Shown: positions 29,489 to 38,569, counted from the first letter of the stretch. The stretch: 64,000 nt of DNA from Microbaculum marinum (GCF_042646165.1 NZ_JBHRTC010000029.1); one strand, 5' to 3'. The notes: a model not told the origin generated them from the letters alone. Program-made: numbers and translations.

Positions 29489-29565
29489 GGCACACCGGCG
29501 GCACTCTCCCGGCACTCTCCTGGCACTCTCCTGGCAGGGTCTTGGCACAGTCCTGACACACCCTA
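29489..29565. repeat. Seven 11-base tandem repeats in the ivd leader
   Basis: Units start every 11 bases at 29489, 29500, 29511, 29522, 29533, 29544 and 29555. The central ones read GGCACTCTCCC, then GGCACTCTCCT twice; the outer ones are diverged (GGCACACCGGC, GGCAGGGTCTT, GGCACAGTCCT, GACACACCCTA). On the ivd strand the unit is AGGAGAGTGCC. The array fills most of the space between the AidB-like stop and ivd. Confidence 0.85.
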
Positions 29566-31218
29566 GTCGGGCATCGGGCGGGCCCGCTCGACGATCGCCG
29601 CTTCGTCGAGGCCGTCCGGCAGCAGACCGAACGCCAAACCGATTCCGTCTTCCAGACGCGTCGCGCAGAACCCGTCCGCCACGTAGCCGGGCGCGAACCG
29701 CACTAACAGCGACGCCTGCAGGCCAAGCGCCAATTCCATCGCGATCTGCCGCGCATGCGATTCGGAAAACCGTTTGTCCACAATCCGTTGCTTGAGTTTC
29801 TCAAGGTGTCGATCGAAGCGCCGGTCGGCCCCGGCGGCGAGTTCCATCTCGTCCATCACCGCTGTCAGCGCAGTCGGATCCCTGGCGATGGCGCGCAGCA
29901 CGTCGAGGGCCATGACGTTGCCCGATCCCTCCCAGATCCCGTTGAGCGGCGCCTCGCGGTAGAGCCGGGCCATTTCGCCCGTCTCCACGTAGCCGTTGCC
30001 CCCGTGCAGTTCCAGCGCCTCGGCGACCAGCGCGGGGCAGCGCTTGCAGTGCCAGAACTTAGCGACGGCTACGGAAATGCGCGCAAATGCCTGTTCCGCC
30101 TCGTTTTTTCCGCCTTGGTCGAAGGCGCGCGCAACCCGCATCGCCAGCGCCGTGGAGGCTTCGCTCTCCAGCGCGACGTCGGCCAGCACCCGCCGCATCG
30201 CCGGCTGGTCGACCAGTTTCTTCTGGAAGGCGCTGCGATGGCTTGCATGATGAATGGCCCGCGCCACCGCGTTGCGCATGATCCCGGCCGCCGAGATGCC
30301 CGTGTCCAGGCGGGTGTGGTGGACCATCTCGATGATGGTGCGCACGCCGCGCCCCTCCTCGCCGACCATCCGGGCCCAGGTATCCCGGTACTCGATTTCG
30401 GAGGACGCGTTGGATTTGTTACCCAATTTGTCCTTCAGCCGCTGGATCAGGAAGACGTTGCGCTCGCCGTCCGGCGTCCATCGCGGCACGAAGAAGCAGG
30501 TCAGGCCCGCATCGGTGTTGGCAAGTGTCAGGAAGCCGTCGCACATCGGCGCCGAGCAGAACCACTTGTGCCCCGTCAGCAGGTATTCCCCGCCCGGTCC
30601 CCCACCGTTCAGCGGCACCGCACGCGTGGTGTTCGCCCGCACGTCCGAACCGCCCTGCTTCTCGGTCATCGCCATGCCGATCTGCGCGCCGGTCTTCCCC
30701 GGTGCCGGCATGAACCGGGGATCGTAGTGATCCGAAACGATCCGCGGCTCCCACTCGGCGGCGATCTCCGGCTGCTGTCGCAACGTCGGAACGGCCGCGA
30801 AAGTCATCGTCACCGGGCACAGCACGCCGATTTCGGCGAAGTTGTAGAGGAAATGCAGACCGGCGCGCACGACATAGACGCCCGACCGCGGGTCGGCAAA
30901 GGGCAGCGCGTGGATCTCCTCCGCGATCGCCTTGCCCAGGAGTTCGTGATAAGCGGGATGGAACTCGACCTCGTCGATGCGGTTGCCGTACCGGTCGAAG
31001 GTCTTCAGGACGGGCAGCCAGGTGTTTGCCAGCCGCGCCAGCTCCTGGGTGCGGCTGCTGGCGACCCACTCGCCGAGAGCGGAAAGCCGCTCGCGGCCCC
31101 AGCCGCCGCCTTCGCGATCCACCGCCTCTTTCAGCGCCGGATCACCAAGGAACGCATTGAATCCTTCGAGCGGCGGAACCTGGTTGAAGACCTCGTGGGT
31201 CGCGCCCGGATCCTGCAT
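29563..31218 (-). CDS. AidB-like acyl-CoA dehydrogenase
   Basis: FAD-dependent acyl-CoA dehydrogenase of 551 residues, the AidB size. It has MAMTEKQGGSDVRANTT, LTGHKWFCSAPMCD, NASSEIEYRDTWA and LELHGGNGYVETGEMARLYREAPLNGIWEGSGNV motif blocks (read separately), matching AidB rather than short-chain enzymes. AidB of E. coli is linked to alkylation protection with weak isovaleryl-CoA activity; the C-terminal DNA-binding part is not verified here. Its place in a leucine-type operon favours a metabolic role. Confidence 0.88.
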   Translation of the reverse strand: MQDPGATHEVFNQVPPLEGFNAFLGDPALKEAVDREGGGWGRERLSALGEWVASSRTQELARLANTWLPVLKTFDRYGNRIDEVEFHPAYHELLGKAIAEEIHALPFADPRSGVYVVRAGLHFLYNFAEIGVLCPVTMTFAAVPTLRQQPEIAAEWEPRIVSDHYDPRFMPAPGKTGAQIGMAMTEKQGGSDVRANTTRAVPLNGGGPGGEYLLTGHKWFCSAPMCDGFLTLANTDAGLTCFFVPRWTPDGERNVFLIQRLKDKLGNKSNASSEIEYRDTWARMVGEEGRGVRTIIEMVHHTRLDTGISAAGIMRNAVARAIHHASHRSAFQKKLVDQPAMRRVLADVALESEASTALAMRVARAFDQGGKNEAEQAFARISVAVAKFWHCKRCPALVAEALELHGGNGYVETGEMARLYREAPLNGIWEGSGNVMALDVLRAIARDPTALTAVMDEMELAAGADRRFDRHLEKLKQRIVDKRFSESHARQIAMELALGLQASLLVRFAPGYVADGFCATRLEDGIGLAFGLLPDGLDEAAIVERARPMPD

Positions 31219-31294
31219 GACGTCCTCCCGAAGCTGTCGCCGCCCTTGCCGGCGTTCGCCGCATCCTAACGCAACCGCCCCTGCCGGTCGCTCG

Positions 31295-31741
31295 TCAATC
31301 CTCGAGACCTTCCAGGCAGATCATCGACAACAGGGCCGTGGCGACATGGGTCCGGCAATCGCCCTCGATTCCAAATACATCCGACCTGCAGACCGTGAGG
31401 GTGCGCCCCGGCTTCACGACACGGCCCTCCGCCACCAGTCTCTGCCCGCGCGCCGGATTGAGCAGGTTGACCTTGAACTCGGTGGTCAGGACGCCGGTCC
31501 CCCTTGGAAAGAGCGACAGCGCGGCGTATCCCGACGCGGAGTCGGCGATCGTCGTAGTCGCTCCGGCGTGGAAGAAGCCGTGCTGTTGTGTTAGATCAGG
31601 CCGGTAAGGCAGCACCAGATCGACTTCCCCGGGTGCCAGATGCGCGATCTCGGCTCCAAGCCCCGCCATGAAGGCCTGACGGCTAAAGCTGGCGCGCACG
31701 CGCCCCTCCCACTCCGGGTCCCGCGGCTCGAAGCTCGTCAC
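31295..31741 (-). CDS. PaaI-type hotdog-fold thioesterase
   Basis: Acyl-CoA thioesterase of 148 residues. QQHGFFHAGATTTIADSASGYAA is the core helix with the HGG-type active-site segment seen here as HGFFHAG, followed by TTEFKVNLLNPARGQRLVAEGRV of the hotdog sheet. It probably trims acyl-CoA intermediates of the operon. Its start overlaps the stop of the MerR gene by four bases (ATGA), so the two are translationally coupled. Confidence 0.88.
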   Translation of the reverse strand: MTSFEPRDPEWEGRVRASFSRQAFMAGLGAEIAHLAPGEVDLVLPYRPDLTQQHGFFHAGATTTIADSASGYAALSLFPRGTGVLTTEFKVNLLNPARGQRLVAEGRVVKPGRTLTVCRSDVFGIEGDCRTHVATALLSMICLEGLED

Positions 31742-32127
31742 TGCCGCCCCTTCGGGATCTTCGCGAGACGATCGCGACAGCCTGCCTCGACTGCGTCCAG
31801 TTCGGCGAGCGTTTGGTCGATGTCGTGCCGCCGGGCCTGGAGTTCGGTCCGCTTCCGGGCGATCTTGTCCACCAGCAGCGTAAGTTGTCCGTGCTCGCCG
31901 GGAGGTGCATCGTACATGTCGACGATTTCCCGAATCTCCGCCAACGAGAACCCCAGCCGCTTGCCGCGCAGGATCAGATTCAACCGGGTTCTGTCGGCCG
32001 GCCGGTAGAGACGCGTTCGTCCGCGGCGGAGCGGATCGATCAGACCCTGCTGCTCGTAGAAGCGCAGAGTCCGCGTTGTAACCTCGAATTCGCGGGTCAG
32101 GTCGGTAATCGTGTACAGCGCGCGCAT
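31738..32127 (-). CDS. MerR family regulator, LiuR-like
   Basis: Transcription factor of 129 residues: N-terminal winged helix (YTITDLTREFEVTTRTLRFY, then RRGRTRLYRPADRTRL), then a long dimerisation coiled coil. It lacks the cysteine metal site of MerR/CueR. Its operon with ivd, an acyl-CoA dehydrogenase and a thioesterase matches LiuR, which controls leucine/isovalerate use in Proteobacteria. A palindromic operator candidate lies just upstream at 32162-32177. Confidence 0.85.
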   Translation of the reverse strand: MRALYTITDLTREFEVTTRTLRFYEQQGLIDPLRRGRTRLYRPADRTRLNLILRGKRLGFSLAEIREIVDMYDAPPGEHGQLTLLVDKIARKRTELQARRHDIDQTLAELDAVEAGCRDRLAKIPKGRQ

Positions 32128-32161
32128 TGCCAGATCCTGTGCGCCGACACGATCTTTGACT

Positions 32162-32177
32162 TTGACGTAAAAGTCAA
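32162..32177 (-). promoter_or_regulatory. Candidate operator/promoter of the LiuR-like operon
   Basis: TTGAC-GTAAAA-GTCAA (plus strand) is a perfect arm pair with a six-base centre, 35-50 bases upstream of the regulator start. On the minus strand its TTGACT can act as a -35 element. A further half site (TTTGAC) lies at 32155-32160. Confidence 0.5.
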
Positions 32178-32262
32178 TATTCTGGAAAAATCAATTATTT
32201 CCTGATAGTTACAGTATCTACGGCAGAGGGCTATTCAGCCTGCAGGGAGCTCCGGGACGCGG

Positions 32263-33027
32263 TCAGTAGCGTCCCTTCAGGAATTGCCGCCAGTCGGTTT
32301 CCGTCCCCACGAAGGCATTGCGGTCGACGTTGCCGTCGATGCCCGGCACCGAGCCTTCGGCAGTGTATTGCCAGAACGTCCAGCGGCGATTGCCGTATCT
32401 GAGGCTGGGATGTCCGGCGACGCTGCGGACCCACATGTGGTGGCCGTTGAACGCCCCCACGAGGACGTCCTCGTGAAAGTCGACCGAGGTATAGATGACC
32501 GGCCGCTTGCCATAATACTCTTCAAGCCCATCCGCGAAGTATTTGATATCTCTCAGAAGTTCCGAGGCAGGCGGGCGGCGGCGACAGGTCTTGGACTCGT
32601 TGTTCCATTCCATGTCGATCACCGGCGGCAGTGCGTCGGGATCGTTCGGGACGTTGGCGATGAACCAGGCGAGCTGCTCTTCCACCGGTCGGCAGAAATA
32701 CCAGAAGTGGTAGGCACCGCGCGGGACGCCGGCAACCTTTGCGGCGTACCAGTTGGTGTAGAACATCGGGTCCAGGTAATCGCCGCCTTCGGTCGCCTTG
32801 ATCCAGGCGAACTGGACTCCACCGCGAGAGGCCTTCTCCCAGTCGACCTCGCCCTGATAGCGCGAGATATCGATGCCGTGGACCCGGAAATCCGTCGGCT
32901 TGGGAAGCGGCGGCTCAAATCCGGCGCAGGCGCTCACCAGAGAAACGAGCGCTACCGCCGCCAGGCGCGCGATTGCGCGGACGCCGCCGCGCGGCGCTTT
33001 ATGCACTGTACTGCTTGGGAAAATCAT
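32263..33027 (-). CDS. GH25 family lysozyme, predicted lipoprotein
   Basis: Muramidase-type glycoside hydrolase of 254 residues. The N-terminus has a basic start, a hydrophobic stretch and a lipobox ending VSAC (cysteine 34), so it is likely a membrane lipoprotein. The GH25 barrel begins with VHGIDISRYQG; the catalytic DxE pair is in PPVIDMEWN, and YGKRPVIYTS and RWTFWQYTAEG follow as in the family. Likely acts on peptidoglycan in the periplasm. Confidence 0.9.
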   Translation of the reverse strand: MIFPSSTVHKAPRGGVRAIARLAAVALVSLVSACAGFEPPLPKPTDFRVHGIDISRYQGEVDWEKASRGGVQFAWIKATEGGDYLDPMFYTNWYAAKVAGVPRGAYHFWYFCRPVEEQLAWFIANVPNDPDALPPVIDMEWNNESKTCRRRPPASELLRDIKYFADGLEEYYGKRPVIYTSVDFHEDVLVGAFNGHHMWVRSVAGHPSLRYGNRRWTFWQYTAEGSVPGIDGNVDRNAFVGTETDWRQFLKGRY

Positions 33028-33207
33028 TGCCTGTCCGACTGTGTCGCCGTTGTCGCCAATCCCTTGGCGGCCGCCCCAAGCCGCACACCATAACCAGCCC
33101 CATTCTGGTTAAGCCAAGGTAACGCGAAACGGTAAATTTTCAGACAAGGCGCCGGCGATCGCGGCGGGAAGATGCGCCGGACAGGCTTCCGCGCCCTCTC
33201 AGCAGTG

Positions 33208-33651
33208 TCAGCGGGCGTACTGGACGAAGGGTGTCAGCGTGGCAATCCGGTCGTACAGCCGGCGGGCGGTTTCGTTGGATTCCTGCGTGGCCCAGTAGAC
33301 GCGGCCAGCGCCACGCGCCTCGGCAGCCTCATAGACGGCTTCGATCAGTTTCCTGCCGAAGCCGGAGCCGCGGACATTCGGATCGACGAACAAGTCCTCA
33401 AGATAGCAATAGGGGCCCTCCGACCAGGTGGAGGGATGGAAAAGGTAGTGGCAGATTCCGACGATCCGGGTGCCGTCGCTGACGCAGATCCCGTTCATGT
33501 CGAACTGCGGGTCCATGAGGCGCGCCCAGGTTCGCTCGGAGATCTCGTTTGGCAGAGGCTCGTCGTAGAATGTCAGGTAACCCTGCCAAAGTTCGTCCCA
33601 GTCGGTGCGATCCTGCGGCGCCAGCGGTCGAACGACGGCCTCGGCGATCAC
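33208..33651 (-). CDS. GNAT family N-acetyltransferase
   Basis: Acetyl-CoA-dependent transferase of 147 residues. The acetyl-CoA loop is VDPNVRGSGFGRKLIEAV and the later NETARRLYDRIA helix is typical of GNATs. The gene start overlaps the stop of the DegT aminotransferase (ATGA), so it is the last gene of the mgtE-led operon. It could acetylate an amino sugar made by its neighbours, but this is inference; many GNATs act on other amines. Confidence 0.88.
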   Translation of the reverse strand: MIAEAVVRPLAPQDRTDWDELWQGYLTFYDEPLPNEISERTWARLMDPQFDMNGICVSDGTRIVGICHYLFHPSTWSEGPYCYLEDLFVDPNVRGSGFGRKLIEAVYEAAEARGAGRVYWATQESNETARRLYDRIATLTPFVQYAR

Positions 33652-34817
33652 CCCGCGGCCTCGCGAAGCTGCTCGGCGACGAAGGCGATCTCGCGATCCT
33701 CGATGTCACCGTGGATCGGAAGGCTCAACACCTCCTGAACCAGGCGTTCGGTCACGGGAAGCTCGAGCCCTTCCGGCGCCCATTGCGCAAACGCGGGATG
33801 GCGATGAAGGGCGACACGATAGAACAGCCCGGTACCGACGCCGGCCCTGGCCAGCTTCTCGCGCACCCTGTCGCGGTCCGCCACCCGGATCGTATACAGG
33901 GCCCAGGCACTTTCGAAGAGATCCGGTATCCTGGGCGTCGCAAAGCTGCCGGACAACTGCTCGGTATAGGCGGCCGCCACCTGACGACGCCGCACCAGTT
34001 CCTCGCCGAACGCTTCCAGCTTCACCAGAAGGACCGCTGCCTGGATCGTGTCGAGGCGACCGGTCATGCCGATCCGCAGCGCTTCGTCGCCATCGCCCTG
34101 CCGGCCATGGGTGCGGATCATCTTCACCGCTTCGGCCAGTTCGTCGTCCTCGGTGAAGATCGCCCCGCCGTCGCCGTAGGCGCCGAGCGGCTTTGTCGGA
34201 TAGAAGCTCGTCGCGGTGATCGGTGCGAGCGTGCCGACATGCTTGTTGCCGACCTGGCCGCCAAAGCTCTGTGCGGCGTCCGCCAGCACTCGCATGCCGT
34301 GGCGCGCCGCGATCCCCGAGATCGTCGCGTAGTCGGCAGGCAAGCCGTAGAGGTCGACAGGCATGACGACCTTCGGATTGAGCCGGCCCTCGGCCTCGAC
34401 CGCCGCAATCGCTGTCTCCAGGGAAGACGGATCCATGTTGAACGTGTTCGCGTCGACGTCGACGAACACCGGTTCCGCGCCGAGCGGGGCGATCGAGGCC
34501 GCGCTGGCGGAAAACGTGAAGCCGGGCACGAAGACCGCGTCGCCGGGACCGACGCCGAGCGCCATCATGGCCATGGTGAGGGCGTCGCGGCCGCTCGAGA
34601 CACCGATCGCGTGCCTGGCGCCGGCGAACTGGGCGAGATTGCGTTCCAGTTCCTCGACTTCGGGTCCCAGGATGAACTGGCCGTGCTTGAGGACGTCGTC
34701 GATCCGCGCCTCGATGCGCACACCCAGGCGGTCGCGTTGGCGCGTGAGATCGAACAGTCCTACCGAGGTGACGGGCTGTTCCGACACGACCGTTGCCAAA
34801 GACCCTGCTGTCGCCAC
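33648..34817 (-). CDS. DegT/DnrJ/EryC1/StrS aminotransferase (GnnB-like)
   Basis: PLP-dependent sugar-nucleotide aminotransferase of 389 residues. Family motifs: SSGRDALTMAMMAL, FVDVDANTFNMDP, VMPVDLYGLPADY, ADAAQSFGG and the PLP lysine in SFYPTKPLGAYGDGGA. It is 24 bases after a Gfo/Idh/MocA oxidoreductase. The same enzyme pair (GnnA oxidises C3 of UDP-GlcNAc, GnnB transaminates) makes UDP-GlcNAc3N for lipid A. Other 3-amino or 4-amino sugars are possible. Confidence 0.88.
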   Translation of the reverse strand: MATAGSLATVVSEQPVTSVGLFDLTRQRDRLGVRIEARIDDVLKHGQFILGPEVEELERNLAQFAGARHAIGVSSGRDALTMAMMALGVGPGDAVFVPGFTFSASAASIAPLGAEPVFVDVDANTFNMDPSSLETAIAAVEAEGRLNPKVVMPVDLYGLPADYATISGIAARHGMRVLADAAQSFGGQVGNKHVGTLAPITATSFYPTKPLGAYGDGGAIFTEDDELAEAVKMIRTHGRQGDGDEALRIGMTGRLDTIQAAVLLVKLEAFGEELVRRRQVAAAYTEQLSGSFATPRIPDLFESAWALYTIRVADRDRVREKLARAGVGTGLFYRVALHRHPAFAQWAPEGLELPVTERLVQEVLSLPIHGDIEDREIAFVAEQLREAAG

Positions 34818-34841
34818 TGCTGAATTCTCCTTGTCGGACCG

Positions 34842-35840
34842 CTAACCCGCCAGGCTCGCTTCGATTCGCGCGCGGTGGCTTCGGATACTGTCGGTGATCA
34901 ACATCGCGACATGTAGGGCATCGCGCCCTACCCGGCCATCGACCGTCGGCCGGCGCTTGGTCACGATGCAGTCCAGGAACTCGGCGATCTCGTTTCCCAG
35001 ACTGTCTTCGCGGGCGATATCCCACGATTCCATCGAGATCGCATTGGGGCCATGCGTCGCAGCCTCTCCGGGCTCGATACCGGGATCGCGGGTGAATCGC
35101 GTTACCCGATGGTCGACGAAATCGCACACCAGATAGCTGTCGCGCTGAAACAGCCGGAGCTGCCGTTCGGTCTTGCTGGCGATCCGGCTCGCCGTGATGT
35201 CGGCCACCGCACCGTTGGCAAAGGTGAGCCTGGCGTTGGCGATGTCCTCACTAGCATTCAGAACCGGCGCACCGACTGCCTGGACCGTTTCGACCGGAGC
35301 GGCGACGAGGCCGAGCACGATGTCGATGTCGTGGATCATCAGGTCGAGCACCACGTCGACATCGGTGGCCCGCTGCTTCCATGGCGAGATTCGCCGGCTT
35401 TCGATGAACAGCGGCCGCTCGACCTTCTCCTCCAGCGCCCTGAAGGCGGCGGAGAACCGTTCGATGTGGCCGACCTGGAGGACGACGCCCCGATTCTCCG
35501 CCAGGGCCACGAGCCGGTCGGCCGCGCCGACATCGTCGGTGATCGGCTTCTCGACCAGGACATGGACGCCCGCCTCGATGAACTCGCGCGCGACGTCGAA
35601 ATGCATCGAAGTCGGCACTGCGACCGACACGGCATCGACCTTGCCCAGCAGTTCACGATGATCGGACACGGGTGCACCGCCGAACTCGCCGGCGACCTCC
35701 GCGGCGCGGCGCGGATCGACGTCACAGACCGCGACGAGCTGCACTCCCGGGTTCGCAGCATGATGCTTTGCGTGGAACCGGCCGAAATATCCCAAGCCGA
35801 CCACGGCTGTGCGAACGGGCGAGTGCATAACGGTCGTCAT
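34842..35840 (-). CDS. Gfo/Idh/MocA family oxidoreductase (GnnA-like)
   Basis: NAD-dependent sugar dehydrogenase of 332 residues. The Rossmann motif is VVGLGYFGRFHAKHH, the catalytic region VEKPITDD, and DVVLDLMIHDIDIVLGLV belongs to the C-terminal domain. The segment ERFSAAFRAL...ESRRISPWKQRATDVDVV resembles relatives that sit beside lpxA/lpxB in other Proteobacteria and act as GnnA. It lies 12 bases after mgtE and before the DegT gene, so the three are one transcription unit. Confidence 0.88.
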   Translation of the reverse strand: MTTVMHSPVRTAVVGLGYFGRFHAKHHAANPGVQLVAVCDVDPRRAAEVAGEFGGAPVSDHRELLGKVDAVSVAVPTSMHFDVAREFIEAGVHVLVEKPITDDVGAADRLVALAENRGVVLQVGHIERFSAAFRALEEKVERPLFIESRRISPWKQRATDVDVVLDLMIHDIDIVLGLVAAPVETVQAVGAPVLNASEDIANARLTFANGAVADITASRIASKTERQLRLFQRDSYLVCDFVDHRVTRFTRDPGIEPGEAATHGPNAISMESWDIAREDSLGNEIAEFLDCIVTKRRPTVDGRVGRDALHVAMLITDSIRSHRARIEASLAG

Positions 35841-35852
35841 TGCACTTCCGTT

Positions 35853-37259
35853 TCACATAAGCAAGATCGTGGCGAGGCCCAGAAAAGCAAAGAATCCAAC
35901 AACATCTGTAACAGTCGTGAGGAACACCGTGGAGGCGATCGCCGGGTCGACGCCGATCTTGTCGAGGCCGACCGGAATCGCGATGCCGAAGAGGCCCGCA
36001 CAAAACATGTTGACGATCATCGCCGTGGCGATGACTGCGCCGAGCTGGATGTTCGTGAACCAGACGGATGCCACGAACCCGATGATGATCGCAAAGAGGA
36101 AGCCGTTGACGATCCCGACAAGCATTTCGCGTGTCACGAAGCGCCGGATGTTGTAGCCGCCCAGTTCCCGGCTCGCCAGCGCGCGCACGGCGACCGTCAT
36201 CGTCTGGGTGCCGGCATTGCCCCCCATCGAGGCGACGATGGGCATCAGGATGGCCAGCGCCACCATCTGCTGCAGGGTCGCGTCGAACATGCCGATGACC
36301 AGGGACGCCAGCACGGCGGTGACAAGGTTGAGAAGCAGCCAGGTGAAGCGGCTGCGGGCGGTATAGAGGAACGTATCGGAGATTTCTTCGTCGCCGACGC
36401 CGGCAAGGCCGCGGATGTCCTCTTCCGCCTCCTCCTGGATGACGTCGACGATGTCGTCGAACATCAATACCCCGACCAGGCGTTCGTGATCGTCGACGAC
36501 GGCCGCCGAGACCAGGTTGTAGCGCTCGAACAGGTGGGCCGCCTCCTCCTGGTCGAGATCAGCGCGCACGGTATGGACCGGCGCATCCATGATTGTCTCG
36601 ATCAGGACGGGCCGCTTGGTCCTGAGGAGGGTATTGAGCGCGACCTTGCCGATCGGCTTGAACGACGGGTCGACGACGATAATCTCATAGAATTCGTCGG
36701 GGAGATCGTCGGAATCACGCATGTAGTCGATCGTTCGTCCGACGTTCCAGAACGGCGGGACGGCGATCAGGTCCGTCTGCATCCGACGGCCGGCGCTGTC
36801 TTCCGGATAGTCGAGACTGCGCTTCAGCAGCGCCCGCTCGAAGTCCGGGATCTGCGCCAGGATTTCCTGCTGCTCGTCCTCCTCGAGGTCTTCGAGGATG
36901 TAGACGGCATCGTCGGATTCCAGGTCGCGCACACCCTCGGCGACGGCGGCGGACGGCAGCGCCTCGAGGATCTGCTCGCGGATAGTGTCCTCGACTTCCG
37001 TGAGGACGGCGTAGTCGAAGTCTTCGCCGAGCAGCTGGATGAACTTCGGCCGCTCGTCGGGCTCCAACTGCTCCACGAGGTCGGCGATATCCGCCTCGTG
37101 CCGCTCCAGGCACAGCGCGCGCAGTTCGCCGGCATCATCGCGGGCGACCGCACCGCTGACGGCGGCAAGGAACGGTGCCGCGATGGCACCATTCTCGTCG
37201 CGCACGGCGATCGCGCCAGCGGATTCGGACGGCGCTGCCTGTTCCACGTGCTCCTGCAC
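35853..37259 (-). CDS. mgtE: Magnesium transporter MgtE
   Basis: Homodimeric Mg2+ channel of the inner membrane, 468 residues. It has the N domain of superhelical repeats (VEQLEPDERPKFIQLL, YPEDSAGRRM), a CBS pair that senses magnesium, and five C-terminal helices. The signature ASMGGNAGTQTMTVAVRAL and the metal-selective helix TVFLTTVTDVVGFFAFLGLA are present. It heads an operon with GnnA-like, GnnB-like and GNAT genes; no M-box was recognised upstream. Confidence 0.95.
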   Translation of the reverse strand: MQEHVEQAAPSESAGAIAVRDENGAIAAPFLAAVSGAVARDDAGELRALCLERHEADIADLVEQLEPDERPKFIQLLGEDFDYAVLTEVEDTIREQILEALPSAAVAEGVRDLESDDAVYILEDLEEDEQQEILAQIPDFERALLKRSLDYPEDSAGRRMQTDLIAVPPFWNVGRTIDYMRDSDDLPDEFYEIIVVDPSFKPIGKVALNTLLRTKRPVLIETIMDAPVHTVRADLDQEEAAHLFERYNLVSAAVVDDHERLVGVLMFDDIVDVIQEEAEEDIRGLAGVGDEEISDTFLYTARSRFTWLLLNLVTAVLASLVIGMFDATLQQMVALAILMPIVASMGGNAGTQTMTVAVRALASRELGGYNIRRFVTREMLVGIVNGFLFAIIIGFVASVWFTNIQLGAVIATAMIVNMFCAGLFGIAIPVGLDKIGVDPAIASTVFLTTVTDVVGFFAFLGLATILLM

Positions 37260-37441
37260 GCCGCACCCCTCGATTGTTATCGGCTGATCGGCCGAACGGA
37301 TAACGCCCGTAGCCCGTTCTAGACGGCCAGAGGTCTACATGACACCCGCCAGGCTGCAAATCCGCACGGGCGCCAACATGATCTGGTGGGCCTAAACTCT
37401 CAAACTATCCACCGGAAAGCAGAAACATGCTCCCGCTCCGG

Positions 37442-38569
37442 CTAGAACGCGGCGGCAAGCTCCGCAACCCGGCGCCCTATTGCAAGCGACGCGGTCAGAC
37501 CGGGAGACTCGAATCCGAACAGGTTGATCACCGCACCACGTCCTGCCGTCTCGATCCGGAAGTCCGGGCTTGCCGCGCCGTCCAGCTTCACCCGCACACC
37601 CGAATAGTCCGGCTGCAAAGCGCCGTCCGGAAGCCCGGGCCAATAGTTGCGGATTGCGGCGTAAAAAGGCCGCGACCGCTGCGGATCGACTCTGTAGTCG
37701 GGTTCGCGGCCCGGCTGGTCGCTGAAGTCGTCGATCCATTCCACGTCGGGCCCGAAACGGGCCTGGCCACCCATGTCCAGCGTCAGATGCACCCCCAGCC
37801 CGCCCGGCTCGGGAACGGGATAGATCAGCCGCGAGAACGGGCTCTTTCCCTGCAACAGGAAATAGTTGCCCTTGGCGAAACCGACAGGCGGAACAGAACC
37901 GGGCGGGATGCCGTCGATCGAGGCGGCGATACGGTGGGCCGTCAGCCCCCCCGCATTGACCAGAAGGCGCGCCTTCAGCCGAATCGGCGCCACGCCACCG
38001 GTGCGGACCACGACACCATCCGAGAGGAGTTCACCACCTTCCATCGGCGTACGGAAGGCAATCGCTCCGCCGGCATCCTCCAGATCGCCCTGCAGCGCCA
38101 GCATGTAGGCATGACTGTCGATCGTGCCCGTCGACGGCGACAGAAGCGCCTCCTCCACCTTGAGAGCCGGTTCCAGACGCAGCGCCGCCGATCTTCCCAA
38201 CAGTTCCAGATCGCCGACACCGTTGGCCTCGGCGCGGGCCTTGAGTTCACCCAGACGCGGCACCTGATCCTTGTCTGACGCGACGATCAGCTTGCCCAGA
38301 CGCTTGTGGGGAATGCCGTTCGCGGCGCAATAGTCGTAGAGGGCGAGCTTTCCCGCGACGCAGAGTTCGGCCTTCAGGCTGCCCGGCGGATAGTAGATGC
38401 CGGCATGGATGACCTCGCTGTTGCGGCTGGACGTCGCCGTGCCGATCGCCGACTGGCCTTCGAGGACAATCACCTCGCGACCCGAGAGGGCCAGCGCGCG
38501 GGCCACCGCAAGACCGACGACACCTGCACCGACCACGACGCAATCGACGCGTTCCGTCTCCGCCTGCAT
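37442..38569 (-). CDS. LhgO-like FAD-dependent oxidoreductase (L-2-hydroxyglutarate oxidase family)
   Basis: FAD enzyme of the DAO fold, 375 residues. The dinucleotide site is VVVGAGVVGLAVARAL, followed by RNSEVIHAGIYYPPGS, a hallmark of L-2-hydroxyglutarate oxidase-type proteins, and GFAKGNYFLL and FGFESPGLTASLAIG at the end. It oxidises a 2-hydroxy acid, likely L-2-hydroxyglutarate. Length is slightly below E. coli LhgO. It stands alone, between mgtE and tRNA-Leu. Confidence 0.88.
   Translation of the reverse strand: MQAETERVDCVVVGAGVVGLAVARALALSGREVIVLEGQSAIGTATSSRNSEVIHAGIYYPPGSLKAELCVAGKLALYDYCAANGIPHKRLGKLIVASDKDQVPRLGELKARAEANGVGDLELLGRSAALRLEPALKVEEALLSPSTGTIDSHAYMLALQGDLEDAGGAIAFRTPMEGGELLSDGVVVRTGGVAPIRLKARLLVNAGGLTAHRIAASIDGIPPGSVPPVGFAKGNYFLLQGKSPFSRLIYPVPEPGGLGVHLTLDMGGQARFGPDVEWIDDFSDQPGREPDYRVDPQRSRPFYAAIRNYWPGLPDGALQPDYSGVRVKLDGAASPDFRIETAGRGAVINLFGFESPGLTASLAIGRRVAELAAAF

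Noticed and set aside
33100..33140. TTAA-type motif resembling a CtrA site (TTAAGCCAAGGTAA)
   Set aside because: The second half differs from TTAA and spacing is not exact; not enough to call.
35052..37322. 756-residue open frame opposite mgtE and the Gfo/Idh gene
   Set aside because: Antisense shadow; mgtE on the other strand is unmistakable.
37260..37441. Possible M-box or other Mg2+ riboswitch upstream of mgtE
   Set aside because: No conserved core could be recognised in 180 bases.
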